In this document: positions 1 through 10,141 of the stretch, piece after piece | Position numbering within the stretch: the stretch's first letter is position 1 | How the letters are laid out: each line of letters starts with the position of its first letter | Assembly (NCBI RefSeq): GCF_009857445.1 | Contig: NZ_WWCN01000003.1 | Span: 62,001-126,000, forward strand | Length of the DNA stretch: 64,000 nt | Direction of reading: 5' to 3' | DNA from: Duganella flavida | Lineage (GTDB): Bacteria > Pseudomonadota > Gammaproteobacteria > Burkholderiales > Burkholderiaceae_D | The notes under the pieces: model-generated | What the model was told of the DNA's origin: nothing | Seen by the model: the letters and a program-made list of their open reading frames with translations, nothing else | Databases searched by the model: none | Made by a program: the position numbers and the translations under genes

Positions 1-1372
1 GCGCGCCTTCGCACAACCATGTCTTTGCTGGCACCAGGTCGGGCGTGTCGGCGCGCAGCGTTTTGTCGGCCATGCCGAAATAGCCAGCGTTGTCGTAGAA
101 ATTGAACTGGCTGACTTCGCGTTCCAGTCGCAGGCGCAGTTGCAGCGCTTGGGAAGGCGACAGCGACAAGCGCAGTCTCGGCTTCGGATAGACGTAAGCC
201 TTGCCGTCCTGCTGATTGGCGCTGGTGCTCATACTGGAGTGCTCGATGCGCACGCCTGCCTCGGCGTTGAGCGAGCTGTCCACTTGCCACGCCGAGGACA
301 ATTGGCCCTCGATGCGCGATTCCTGTATCCGCGCGCCGACGCCTGGCGTGACGACGGACTGCGCGTTAGCCTGATAGGTGTTGCTGGTGTCGTTAGCGTT
401 GACCGAGTGTTCGATGCCGCCGCGTATCACCACGCCATCGTGCGCTTGCCAGATCAGCTGGCCAGCCACGACTTGTTCGCTGGCGGTGTTGGTGGTGAGC
501 GAGTGTGCGGTGCCGCCGCCGGTGGCATAGCCCCAGTCGTTGCCGTTTTCGGAGGCGCGGTGCAGTAGCTTGAGGTCCATGCTGGCGCCGCGGGCAAGGT
601 CGCGCGTGTAGGCCAGGCCCTGTTCCACCGTGCGGCCGCCGTTGTCGTTGATGTTCAGTGCAGGGGCTGCACCATCAAAGTGAATCTGTGACTGGTAGGA
701 CCACGGATTGACTGCGCCGCTCAAGGTCAGTTGGCCATCCAGCACGTCCTGCCCATAGTTCAGCTTGACCGACTTGTTTTCCGAGATGCCCGCACCGTTG
801 ATAGCCACTTCGGCAGTCGGCGTAACGTCGGCGTACTGCGTGGTACGCGAGCCGTGTCCCTGGCCGGTATCCGGCGAGCGGCGCCAGCCCACCGTGACAT
901 TGATATTCTTGTCGCCGCGTTTCAGGCTGTAGTTGCCGTCCAGCGTAGGCTGCAGGCTACCGTCCGGCATCACAAAACTGGACACCGTGGTGGACGCGGC
1001 CACCAGGTCCATCGGCTTGAGCAGCACATTGGCGACTGTCGGGTAGCCTTGCATGTCGATACCGCTGCTGCCGCCATTGATCACATCGATGCGCTCGACC
1101 GCCGCAACCGGGATGCGGCCCAGCACATCGCTGAGCGGTTCGGTTTTGGAAGTAGGGCGCTTGCCGTTGATCAGCACATTGCCGGCCGTGCCGCGCCCCG
1201 GATTGCCGCCTTCAAACACAAAGCCCGGCAAGCGCGACACCATATCCATCGCGCTATTCGACTGAAACTGGTTGAAGTATGCCGGCGCGAACGACTGCGC
1301 GCCAACCTGCCCGGCGGCGGCAAGCGCGCAGGCAAGAAGGATGGCTTGGCGGAGGGAGATCGTTCGGCTCAT
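1..1372 (-). CDS. TonB-dependent receptor, N-terminal 457 residues (3' end beyond window)
   Basis: Outer-membrane transporter that would import a ligand using TonB energy. The gene runs off the left edge, so only about 457 codons are visible. The start ATG (complement of 1370-1372) opens a signal peptide (basic MSRTISLRQ, hydrophobic stretch, cleavage near VGAQS). A plug domain follows: SAMDMVSRLPGF, then NVLINGKRP and IPVAAVERIDVINGG, the usual pattern of plug strands. After it come alternating beta-strand segments of a barrel, such as LKLLHRASENG and GVRIEHSSMS. No long N-terminal STN domain is present. An in-frame ATG further upstream is ruled out because the frame starting at 1380 meets a stop at once. 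The neighbouring AraC gene is read in the same direction, ending about 40 bases upstream of this start. The ligand is unknown; proximity to 4-hydroxybenzoate genes is only suggestive. Confidence 0.85.
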   Translation of the reverse strand, partial: MSRTISLRQAILLACALAAAGQVGAQSFAPAYFNQFQSNSAMDMVSRLPGFVFEGGNPGRGTAGNVLINGKRPTSKTEPLSDVLGRIPVAAVERIDVINGGSSGIDMQGYPTVANVLLKPMDLVAASTTVSSFVMPDGSLQPTLDGNYSLKRGDKNINVTVGWRRSPDTGQGHGSRTTQYADVTPTAEVAINGAGISENKSVKLNYGQDVLDGQLTLSGAVNPWSYQSQIHFDGAAPALNINDNGGRTVEQGLAYTRDLARGASMDLKLLHRASENGNDWGYATGGGTAHSLTTNTASEQVVAGQLIWQAHDGVVIRGGIEHSVNANDTSNTYQANAQSVVTPGVGARIQESRIEGQLSSAWQVDSSLNAEAGVRIEHSSMSTSANQQDGKAYVYPKPRLRLSLSPSQALQLRLRLEREVSQFNFYDNAGYFGMADKTLRADTPDLVPAKTWLCEGA

Positions 1373-1414
1373 CCCGACATTGTGCAATGAACACCTTCGG
1401 ACCGCAACAAGAAC

Positions 1415-2278
1415 CTAGCTGCGCCGGAAATCCTTGGGTGTTCTGCCCATGCGTTTCTTGAACAAACGGCTGAAGTAGGCCGGGTCCTGGAAACCTAGTT
1501 CATAAGCGATGCTGGCGATGCTGGCGGGGAGATAGGTCAGCTTGCGGCAGGCTTCCAGCATTAGCCGGTCCTGCGTCAAATCGAAAGCTGATTGACCGGA
1601 CAGTTTGAGGCACAAGCGGTTCAGCCGCGTCGGCGTGACGCGCAGCGTCTCGGCGTATTGGCCTACCTGCCACTGTTCCTTGTAGTGCTGCTCGACCTCC
1701 GCGCGGAAGCGGCTGAATAGTTCGAAGTCGCTGCGGCCCGACTGGTCGGCCAGCGTGTGTTCGGCCTGCGCGCGCACCAGCAGCAGCAAGGCGCTGCGCG
1801 CTAGCCACTCCAGCATCAGCGTGTGGCCGTATTCCGGCCATGCCGCTTCCAGCCGAAGGTTTTCCAGCAAAGCCACCAGCCGTTGCTGGATCGCGCCAAG
1901 ATCGATTGCCAGCGGCTGCACGAACAGCGGTGAGTACAAATCACCTTGCCCATGCGCGGCCGAGAAAATTACGTTTTGGTCCACCGTCAGTACGTAGCCG
2001 TGCGCCTCCGGCGAGAAGTCGAAGCCATGCACCACCGACGGATGAATGGTGATGGCGACCGGGCCGCCACGCTGCCATATGGTGTCGCCGATGCTGGCGC
2101 GGACTTCGCCGCCCAGTAGAAAAAGTACCTGAAATAAGCCGGGGTGCGTATGGCTGCCGATGTGCCAGTCGTGCAGACGGCTGCGCGTCTCGATCAGTTC
2201 AATATGTACAAACTCCGCATTGACGGTGCGCGTTTGCTCGCCGTACAGGGCGAACTGGGGAATGTCGGTGGTTGGCAT
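1415..2278 (-). CDS. pobR: AraC-family regulator, probable activator of pobA (PobR)
   Basis: Transcriptional regulator of 287 residues. The first about 150 residues form a cupin-like effector domain with a His-rich segment (HIGSHTHPGLFQVLF). The last about 100 residues hold the two helix-turn-helix motifs of the AraC/XylS family, ending in the signature SIAYELGFQDPAYFSRLFKKRMGRTPKDFRRS (a stretch from about residue 255 to the end). It is divergent from pobA with 120 bases between the start codons, the arrangement known for AraC-type PobR proteins that activate pobA in response to 4-hydroxybenzoate. The assignment to pobR rests on this context and on general family resemblance; the effector cannot be read from the sequence. 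Confidence 0.85.
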   Translation of the reverse strand: MPTTDIPQFALYGEQTRTVNAEFVHIELIETRSRLHDWHIGSHTHPGLFQVLFLLGGEVRASIGDTIWQRGGPVAITIHPSVVHGFDFSPEAHGYVLTVDQNVIFSAAHGQGDLYSPLFVQPLAIDLGAIQQRLVALLENLRLEAAWPEYGHTLMLEWLARSALLLLVRAQAEHTLADQSGRSDFELFSRFRAEVEQHYKEQWQVGQYAETLRVTPTRLNRLCLKLSGQSAFDLTQDRLMLEACRKLTYLPASIASIAYELGFQDPAYFSRLFKKRMGRTPKDFRRS

Positions 2279-2395
2279 GGCGATGTGCTGGTCTCTCGTC
2301 TGTCAAAATAGTACAAGTTTTAGCGATTTTCATCCATGTTTTTTGCGCGCTAACGCCGCTACGATGGCGTCATACCTACACAACATTGGAGATAA

Positions 2396-4823
<2,428 letters not shown>

Positions 4824-4827
<4 letters not shown>

Positions 4828-6035
4828 GATGGTGTTGAGAGTTTGGTGATGTCTGCGCGCAGTTGGCGCAGCTGTTGTTCGGCGAGGCGCTGGGCCGGAC
4901 GCGCCAGCGCGGCGGCATCTTGTGCGTCGCCCGGATAGATCAGGTCTTTGAATTCGCCGATATTGCGCAGCATGCGCGCGCTGTCGATGTGCAGGCCCGC
5001 GAGGGCTTCGTTCAATGCGTACAAGGCGCCGTGCGCGCTGAGGAATAGCGATGGCCACTCGGCCAATTCCGCCTGCCAGTTGCCAAGGCCACGCTCGTGC
5101 TGCTGACCCATGGCCGCCAGCAGCGCGGCCGCGTGCTGCGGCGTGCGCGTTGCGGCAGCCAAGGCGATCATCGACGATACCGGATTGCGCTTGTGCGCCA
5201 TTGCCGACGAACCGCCACGGCCTTCGCCGGACGGTTCCGCCAGTTCGGCGATCTCTCCTTGTGCCATCAAGCTCAGGTCCGCAGCGATCTTGCCCAGACT
5301 GCCGGACAGCACAGCCACTTCAAGTCCCAGCCGTACCCACTCGTCGCGCTGTGTGTGCCACGCGGCGTCCGGCGCGCGCAAGCCGAGGATGGCGGCCATG
5401 CGCTCGACCACCGTCGGACCTTGCTCGCCGATGACGGACAGCGTGCCGACCGCGCCACCCAGTTGCAATTGCAAGGCGCGGGCTGCGTGTTCGCGCAAGC
5501 GCGCGCGTGCACGCACCAGCGGCGCTAGCCAACCGGCGAACTTGAAGCCCAGTGTGGTGATGAGGGCCGGCTGCATCAGTGTGCGCGCCAGCACCGGTGT
5601 GGCGGCGTGCTGCTCGGCCAGTTCCAGCAGGCGGCCAGTCAGGTCGTGCAGGCCGTCATCCAGCAGCTGCAAGGCTTCGCGCGTGGCCAGTACCATTGCA
5701 GTGTCGATCACGTCCTGGCTGGTGCCGCCGAAGTGCACCTTGCGGGCCGCTTCGGCGTCGATGTTTGCTACGGATTTGGTCAGCTCCTTCACCAGCGGGA
5801 TGGCCAGGCTGCCGGCACGGCGGCTGGCGACCACCAGCGCGCCGACGTCGTAGCGCTGCACGTCACAGGCTTGTGCGATGGTATTCGCGGTGGCTTGCGG
5901 CAGCAGGCCCACATCGGCCTGCGCCTGTGCCAAGGCCTGTTCGAAGCGCAGCATGGCTTGCACAATCGCGGCGTCGTCGAACACCGCGATCATGTCGCTG
6001 CTGGTGAGGAAGCTATCGAAGATTGATACGCTCAT
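4824..6035 (-). CDS. pcaB: 3-carboxy-cis,cis-muconate cycloisomerase
   Basis: Enzyme of 403 residues that lactonises 3-carboxymuconate to 4-carboxymuconolactone. It belongs to the fumarase/aspartase superfamily. The signature loop GSSAMAHKRNP is present around residue 280, and HFGGTSQDVIDTAMVL near residue 105 carries the conserved substrate-binding His and Thr. The C-terminal part (YPGDAQDAAALARPAQRLA) contains the usual cycloisomerase ending. It sits third in pcaHGB-CD, starting 9 bases after the pcaG stop and overlapping pcaCD by 4 bases. Confidence 0.96.
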
Positions 6036-6044
6036 GGATAACGG

Positions 6045-6545
6045 TTACTCATAGTCGAAGAACACGGTTTCGTGTTCGCCCTGCATGTGGATGTCCCAGC
6101 GGTAGCTGCCGTTGGCCTGGCGCGCAGCCAGCAGCGTGGCGCGGCGTGCGGCAGGTACCTGTTCCAGTATAGCGGACTGCGACAGTGCCGCGTCGTCGGC
6201 CAGGAACACGGCGGTGAACTGGTGCTTCACCAAGCCGCGCGCGAACACGGTGACGTAGGCTACCGGTTCGCCGGGCGCTTGCTCGACTTTGGACAGCTGG
6301 AAGCGGAAGCCGCCATCCTCGCCGCTTGGCACGCGGCGGAAGCCGGGGATGTCTGCTGCGGCTTCCGCATCGGCGGCGGAAGGCTGCCACGATTCGAGCT
6401 GCGCGTCGTTGATTGGCACACCAGCGCCGTCGTAGATGATGCCGTGGATGGTGATGACGCCCGCTGCGGCGTTCAATTCAGTCGCCCATTTCCATGCTTC
6501 GTGCGAGAACGGGCCGATGGTTTGTGAAGTGGTGATATTGCTCAT
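6045..6545 (-). CDS. pcaG: Protocatechuate 3,4-dioxygenase alpha subunit
   Basis: Alpha subunit of the intradiol dioxygenase that opens protocatechuate to 3-carboxy-cis,cis-muconate. At 166 residues it is about 20-35 residues shorter than well-studied PcaG proteins (about 200), but it keeps the N-terminal SQTIGPFSHEAWKWA and the central beta-sandwich (ESWQPSAAD, FRFQLSKVEQAPG, AYVTVFARGLVKHQFTAVFL). It has no iron ligands of its own, as expected for the alpha chain. It starts 11 bases after pcaH and ends 9 bases before pcaB, so it is co-transcribed and forms a heteromer with PcaH. Confidence 0.95.
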   Translation of the reverse strand: MSNITTSQTIGPFSHEAWKWATELNAAAGVITIHGIIYDGAGVPINDAQLESWQPSAADAEAAADIPGFRRVPSGEDGGFRFQLSKVEQAPGEPVAYVTVFARGLVKHQFTAVFLADDAALSQSAILEQVPAARRATLLAARQANGSYRWDIHMQGEHETVFFDYE

Positions 6546-6556
6546 GGCTGGATTCC

Positions 6557-7249
6557 TCAGATGCCGAATGGGGTGGCGTCACGTCCGCGCAGGACGATGT
6601 CGAATTCATAGCCCAGCATTTGGTCGCTGACGGTTTGCTCAAGGCTGAAGCGCGAGATCAAGCGGTCGCGCGCGGCGAGGTCGGGAATGCTCTGGAAAAT
6701 CGGGTCGTATTCAAATAGCGGGTCGCCGGGGAAGTACATCTGCGTCACCAGCCGTTGCGCATACACGTTCCCGAACAGCGAGAAGTGGATGTGCGCCGGG
6801 CGCCAGGCCTTGTCGTGATTCCCCCACGGGTACGGGCCCGGTTTAATGGTGACGAGGCGATAGCGGCCGTCGTCGTCGGTCATCATCTTGCCCCAGCCAT
6901 TGAAGTTGGGATCGAGCGGCGCGTCATGCTGGTCCTTCTTATGGCGATAGCGGCCGGCCGCGTTGCACTGCCAGACTTCCAGCAGCGAGTTGCGTACCGG
7001 CTTGCCGTCTTCATCGACGATGCGGCCGGTGACGACGATCTTCTCGCCGATCGGCTCCGCCTCGCCATGCTTGGTCAGGTCGGCGTCGTTGGGCAGCAGG
7101 ATGCGCGACTTCGGCGCGATGTTTTGCGAGACCGGTACCGGCGCGTCGAGGCGCAGCAGCGGTTGGCGCGGGCCGCGGTGGGTGGTCGATTTGTAGGGCG
7201 GATAAACCAGTTCCGGATAAACTCCGGGAGCGATGGCGTCGAATTTCAC
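6557..7249 (-). CDS. pcaH: Protocatechuate 3,4-dioxygenase beta subunit
   Basis: Catalytic beta subunit of the dioxygenase, 230 residues when started at the GTG (complement of 7247-7249). This start is preceded by a strong ribosome site, AGGAGA, 8 bases upstream; the open frame extends further but into the regulator promoter. The Fe(III) ligands are visible as Tyr101 (AAGRYRH), Tyr140 (GPYPWGN), His153 and His155 (RPAHIHF). Their spacing (39, 13, 2) equals that of the four ligands in Pseudomonas PcaH. It is the first gene of pcaHGB-CD and is divergent from an IclR regulator; a three-part half-site array lies between them. Confidence 0.97.
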   Translation of the reverse strand: MKFDAIAPGVYPELVYPPYKSTTHRGPRQPLLRLDAPVPVSQNIAPKSRILLPNDADLTKHGEAEPIGEKIVVTGRIVDEDGKPVRNSLLEVWQCNAAGRYRHKKDQHDAPLDPNFNGWGKMMTDDDGRYRLVTIKPGPYPWGNHDKAWRPAHIHFSLFGNVYAQRLVTQMYFPGDPLFEYDPIFQSIPDLAARDRLISRFSLEQTVSDQMLGYEFDIVLRGRDATPFGI

Positions 7250-7322
7250 AGCTGTCTCCTCTGATTGAATGCTGTGATGATGGTACGAAGCGAGGCGGCG
7301 GCGGACAAGGTGGCGCAGGCGT

Positions 7323-7362
7323 GTTATATTCGCTATTCGCACGGAATGTGCGCATATCGCAC
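7323..7362. promoter_or_regulatory. Candidate IclR (PcaR/PcaU-type) operator and pcaH promoter
   Basis: Three 5-base half-sites occur at exact 10-base steps: CGCAC at 7338-7342, GTGCG at 7348-7352 and CGCAC at 7358-7362. The right pair forms GTGCGCATATCGCAC, close to the 15-base site reported for Pseudomonas PcaR. Three 10-base-spaced repeats are also the known layout of PcaU sites in Acinetobacter. On the minus strand TATAAC (7328 to 7323) is a plausible -10 for pcaH with a poor -35, which would put the array over the -35 region of an activator-dependent promoter. The half-sites are seen directly; the binding role is inferred. Confidence 0.7.
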
Positions 7363-7381
7363 AAATTTGCATTTATTTGCC

Positions 7382-8161
7382 ATGGATACTGACGAAGACC
7401 TCAGCGCGCCGGCCCCGCGCGACCTGGTGGCCGGACTGGAAAAAGGTCTGCAGGTGATCGCCACGTTTGACCAGGAGCGCAGCCGCTTGAGCATCGCCGA
7501 GGTGGCGGCGCGCACCGGCTTGACGCGGGCGGCCGCGCGCCGCTACCTGATCACGCTCACGCACCTCGGTTATATGCGGCACGAGAACAAGCTGTTTTCA
7601 TTGACGCCGATGGTGCTGCGGCTCGGCCAATCGTATTTGCACTCGGCGCGTTTGCCGCGTCTCGCGCAGCCGCTGTTGTATCGATTGGCGTACGAGCAGG
7701 GCGAGGCGGCATCGGTCGGCGTACTTGATCACGACCAGCTGGTGTGCGTGGCGGCGGTGAGCGCGGGTCAGCTGGTGTCGGTCACGCTGCAACCAGGGAC
7801 GCGCGTGCCCGCGTGGTGCACGGCGAACGGCCGCATGCTGCTGGCCAGTTTGCCGCAGGCGCAGTTGGACAGCTATCTCGAACGCGTGCAGCTGGAACCG
7901 ATCACGGAGTACAGCATCATTGACAAGAAGCGGCTGGGCGAGGCGATCCAGCGCGCCCGCAGCCAGGGTTACGCGCTGGTCGACCAGGAACTGGAGCTGG
8001 GCTTGCGCACCATGTCGGTCCCACTGAAAAACTTCCGGGGCGAGGTGGTGGCGGCGATGAATATCAGCGTTCATGCGGGCCGCATGACGCTTGAGCAGAT
8101 GGCGGAACGCTGCCTGCCAGCGCTGCTGAAGATACAGGTTGAGCTGAATGCCATGCTGTAG
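7382..8161 (+). CDS. IclR-family regulator of the pca operon (PcaR/PcaU-like)
   Basis: Regulator of 259 residues if started at the ATG at 7382, which gives the normal IclR length; an earlier in-frame ATG at 7265 would place the operator inside the gene. Residues about 15-75 are the winged helix-turn-helix (RLSIAEVAARTGLTRAAARRYL). The C-terminal effector domain includes RVPAWCTANGRMLLASLP and SIIDKKRLGEAIQRARSQGYALVDQELELG, typical of the PcaR/PcaU/PobR group. Members of this group activate protocatechuate or 4-hydroxybenzoate genes in response to protocatechuate, 3-oxoadipate or 4-hydroxybenzoate. It is divergent from pcaH with the candidate operator between the two genes. Confidence 0.88.
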   Translation: MDTDEDLSAPAPRDLVAGLEKGLQVIATFDQERSRLSIAEVAARTGLTRAAARRYLITLTHLGYMRHENKLFSLTPMVLRLGQSYLHSARLPRLAQPLLYRLAYEQGEAASVGVLDHDQLVCVAAVSAGQLVSVTLQPGTRVPAWCTANGRMLLASLPQAQLDSYLERVQLEPITEYSIIDKKRLGEAIQRARSQGYALVDQELELGLRTMSVPLKNFRGEVVAAMNISVHAGRMTLEQMAERCLPALLKIQVELNAML

Positions 8162-8200
8162 TTTGCTGTACCATACCGGCTTTTCCAACGGGGAGGTCCC

Positions 8201-8863
8201 GTGCGTCTGCTACTGGTTGAAGATGATCCGATGATCGGTGAAAGCATCGAGGAAGGCTTGCGCAGCGAGAGCTACGCGGTCGACTGGGTGCGCAATGGTG
8301 GCGATGTGGAACTGGCGCTGTCCGGCGTCGGCTACGATTTGATGCTGCTGGATCTTGGGCTGCCGGGCAAGCAAGGCATGGAGGTGTTGCGCACCACGCG
8401 CGCGCGCGGCGACGATTTGCCGGTGCTGATTATCACCGCGCGCGACGGCACGCCGGCCCGCGTCGAAGGACTGGATGCCGGCGCGGACGACTACCTGGTC
8501 AAGCCTTTCGATCTGGACGAACTGCTGGCCCGCATCCGCGCGCTGCTGCGGCGGCGCGTCAGCCGCACGCGCTCCGTGATCGAACATGGCGGCGTAAGAC
8601 TGGATCTCGCCAGCCATGAGGCTACGCTGGATGGCCAGCCGGTCAAGCTTTCGGCCCGCGAGTTTTCGGTGCTGCGCGCGCTGCTGGATAATCCCGGCAG
8701 CGTGGTCGCCAAGGCGCAGCTGGAGGAAAAGCTGTACGGCTGGAACGCTGAAGTGGAGAGTAATACCGTCGACGTCTACGTGCACCACCTGCGCAAGAAG
8801 TTCGGTCCGGACTTTATCAAGACCGTGCGCGGCGTGGGTTACAAAATACCGGCCGTGCCGTGA
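8201..8863 (+). CDS. OmpR-family response regulator (TctD/QseB-like)
   Basis: Two-component response regulator of 220 residues starting at GTG with GGGGAGGT a few bases upstream. The receiver domain (1-115) has the acidic pocket EDD at 7-9, the phospho-acceptor Asp51 (LLDLGLPG) and Lys101 (YLVKPFD). The C-terminal winged-helix DNA-binding domain (about 125-220) includes VKLSAREFSVLRALLDNPGS and the VDVYVHHLRKKFG recognition segment. It overlaps the next gene by 4 bases (GTGA), so the kinase is its partner. The signal and target genes are not evident; homologues of this pair often control carboxylate uptake or membrane stress genes. Confidence 0.93.
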   Translation: MRLLLVEDDPMIGESIEEGLRSESYAVDWVRNGGDVELALSGVGYDLMLLDLGLPGKQGMEVLRTTRARGDDLPVLIITARDGTPARVEGLDAGADDYLVKPFDLDELLARIRALLRRRVSRTRSVIEHGGVRLDLASHEATLDGQPVKLSAREFSVLRALLDNPGSVVAKAQLEEKLYGWNAEVESNTVDVYVHHLRKKFGPDFIKTVRGVGYKIPAVP

Positions 8864-10137
8864 AGACCATCCGCCGTCAACTGCTGGCAGGCCTGCTCGG
8901 TGCGACGCTGTTATGCGTGGTCGGCGCGAGCGCTTCGCTGTATCGCTCGTTGCGCACGGAGACCAATGAGCTGGCCGATCTCCAGCTGCGCCAGTTGGCG
9001 GTGGCGCCGGATAGCGGCTCGCCGCTGGCGGAAGATCCCGAAGAAGAATTTGTCCTGCAAGGCTGGGATGACGGCGGCATGCATGTGTGGCATGCGTCGC
9101 GCGGCCTGCAGCCATTGGCGCGTTACCCGGTCAGCGGTTTCAGCACCTTGAAAATTGATGGCCACCACTGGCGCTTGTACGGTGAGGAGAGCCACGGTCG
9201 CTACGTGCAGGTAGCGCAGCCGCTGGCAGTCCGCAACAAGCTGGCGGCCGAAATGGCGCTGCGTGCCGGAGCGCCGTTGCTGATATTTGCGTTGGTGCTG
9301 GGTGTGCTGGTGGTGGTGGTCGTCGGCCGCGCACTGCGGCCACTGGACCGGTTGGCGCAAGCAGTGGAAGGGCGTTCGCCATCTTCGCTGGAGCCGATTT
9401 CCACAGGCGACCTGTCGCCCGAGCTGCAGCCGGTGGCGCTGGCGCTGAACTCCCTGATGCAGCAATTCGATGAGGCCATGACCGCGCAGCGCACCTTTGT
9501 GGCCGACGCTGCGCACGAACTGCGCTCGCCGCTGACGGCGCTGAAATTGCAGTTGCAACTGGCCGAACGGGCGCCGACTGAGGAAACACGCGCGCTGGCG
9601 TTGGCCAAGCTGCACGAACGGCTGGATCGCAGTACGCATCTGGTGCGCCAGCTTTTGAGTCTCGCGCGGCATGAATCGGCGATGACGGCGGCGCAGCGCA
9701 AGCCGGTCGATCTGGGGCGCTTGCTGGAGGCGGCGGTAGCCGATCATTCCGCGCTGGCCGAAAGCCGCGATATCGACCTTGGCGTGGAAGCACCGTGCCA
9801 GGTCGTGATCGACGCGGATGAAGACGGCCTGCGCGTATTGCTAAATAACCTGATCGACAACGCGCTGCGCTACACCCAGCGCGGTGGCCGGGTTGACCTG
9901 CAGGCTGCCCATGAAGACGGCCGCCGGCTGCTGCGCGTGCGCGACAACGGTCCCGGCGTGCCAGCCGAGCATCGCGGCAGGCTGTTCGACCGTTTCTTCC
10001 GCCCGGACGGCCAGCAGGCATGGGGCGCCGGCCTTGGGCTATCTATCGTGCGGAATATCGCTGACCACCACCAGGCCGAGATTGTGCTGGCCGATGGGAT
10101 GGAAGGGCGCGGCTTGAGTGTGACGGTGCTTTTCTAA
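8860..10137 (+). CDS. Sensor histidine kinase (TctE/QseC-like)
   Basis: Membrane sensor kinase of 425 residues, translated from a GTG that overlaps the regulator stop. Membrane helix 1 spans about residues 8-28. A periplasmic sensor region of about 105 residues follows (2CSK_N-like), then membrane helix 2 at about 137-158 and a HAMP-like linker. HisKA contains phospho-acceptor His219 (AAHELRSPLTALK). The ATPase domain shows the N box (NNLIDNALRYTQ), G1 (DNGPGVP) and G2 (GAGLGLSIV). It converges on the acetyltransferase gene with only four bases between them. Confidence 0.93.
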   Translation: MKTIRRQLLAGLLGATLLCVVGASASLYRSLRTETNELADLQLRQLAVAPDSGSPLAEDPEEEFVLQGWDDGGMHVWHASRGLQPLARYPVSGFSTLKIDGHHWRLYGEESHGRYVQVAQPLAVRNKLAAEMALRAGAPLLIFALVLGVLVVVVVGRALRPLDRLAQAVEGRSPSSLEPISTGDLSPELQPVALALNSLMQQFDEAMTAQRTFVADAAHELRSPLTALKLQLQLAERAPTEETRALALAKLHERLDRSTHLVRQLLSLARHESAMTAAQRKPVDLGRLLEAAVADHSALAESRDIDLGVEAPCQVVIDADEDGLRVLLNNLIDNALRYTQRGGRVDLQAAHEDGRRLLRVRDNGPGVPAEHRGRLFDRFFRPDGQQAWGAGLGLSIVRNIADHHQAEIVLADGMEGRGLSVTVLF

Positions 10138-10141
10138 TACC

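Noticed and set aside
4828..5058. N-terminal extension of the PcaC-PcaD frame inside pcaB
   Set aside because: The extension is Arg-rich shadow sequence; the ATG at 4827 overlapping the pcaB stop begins the family sequence.
7250..7372. Longer PcaH start upstream of the GTG at 7249
   Set aside because: It would run through the candidate promoter and operator and lacks family resemblance; AGGAGA supports the GTG.
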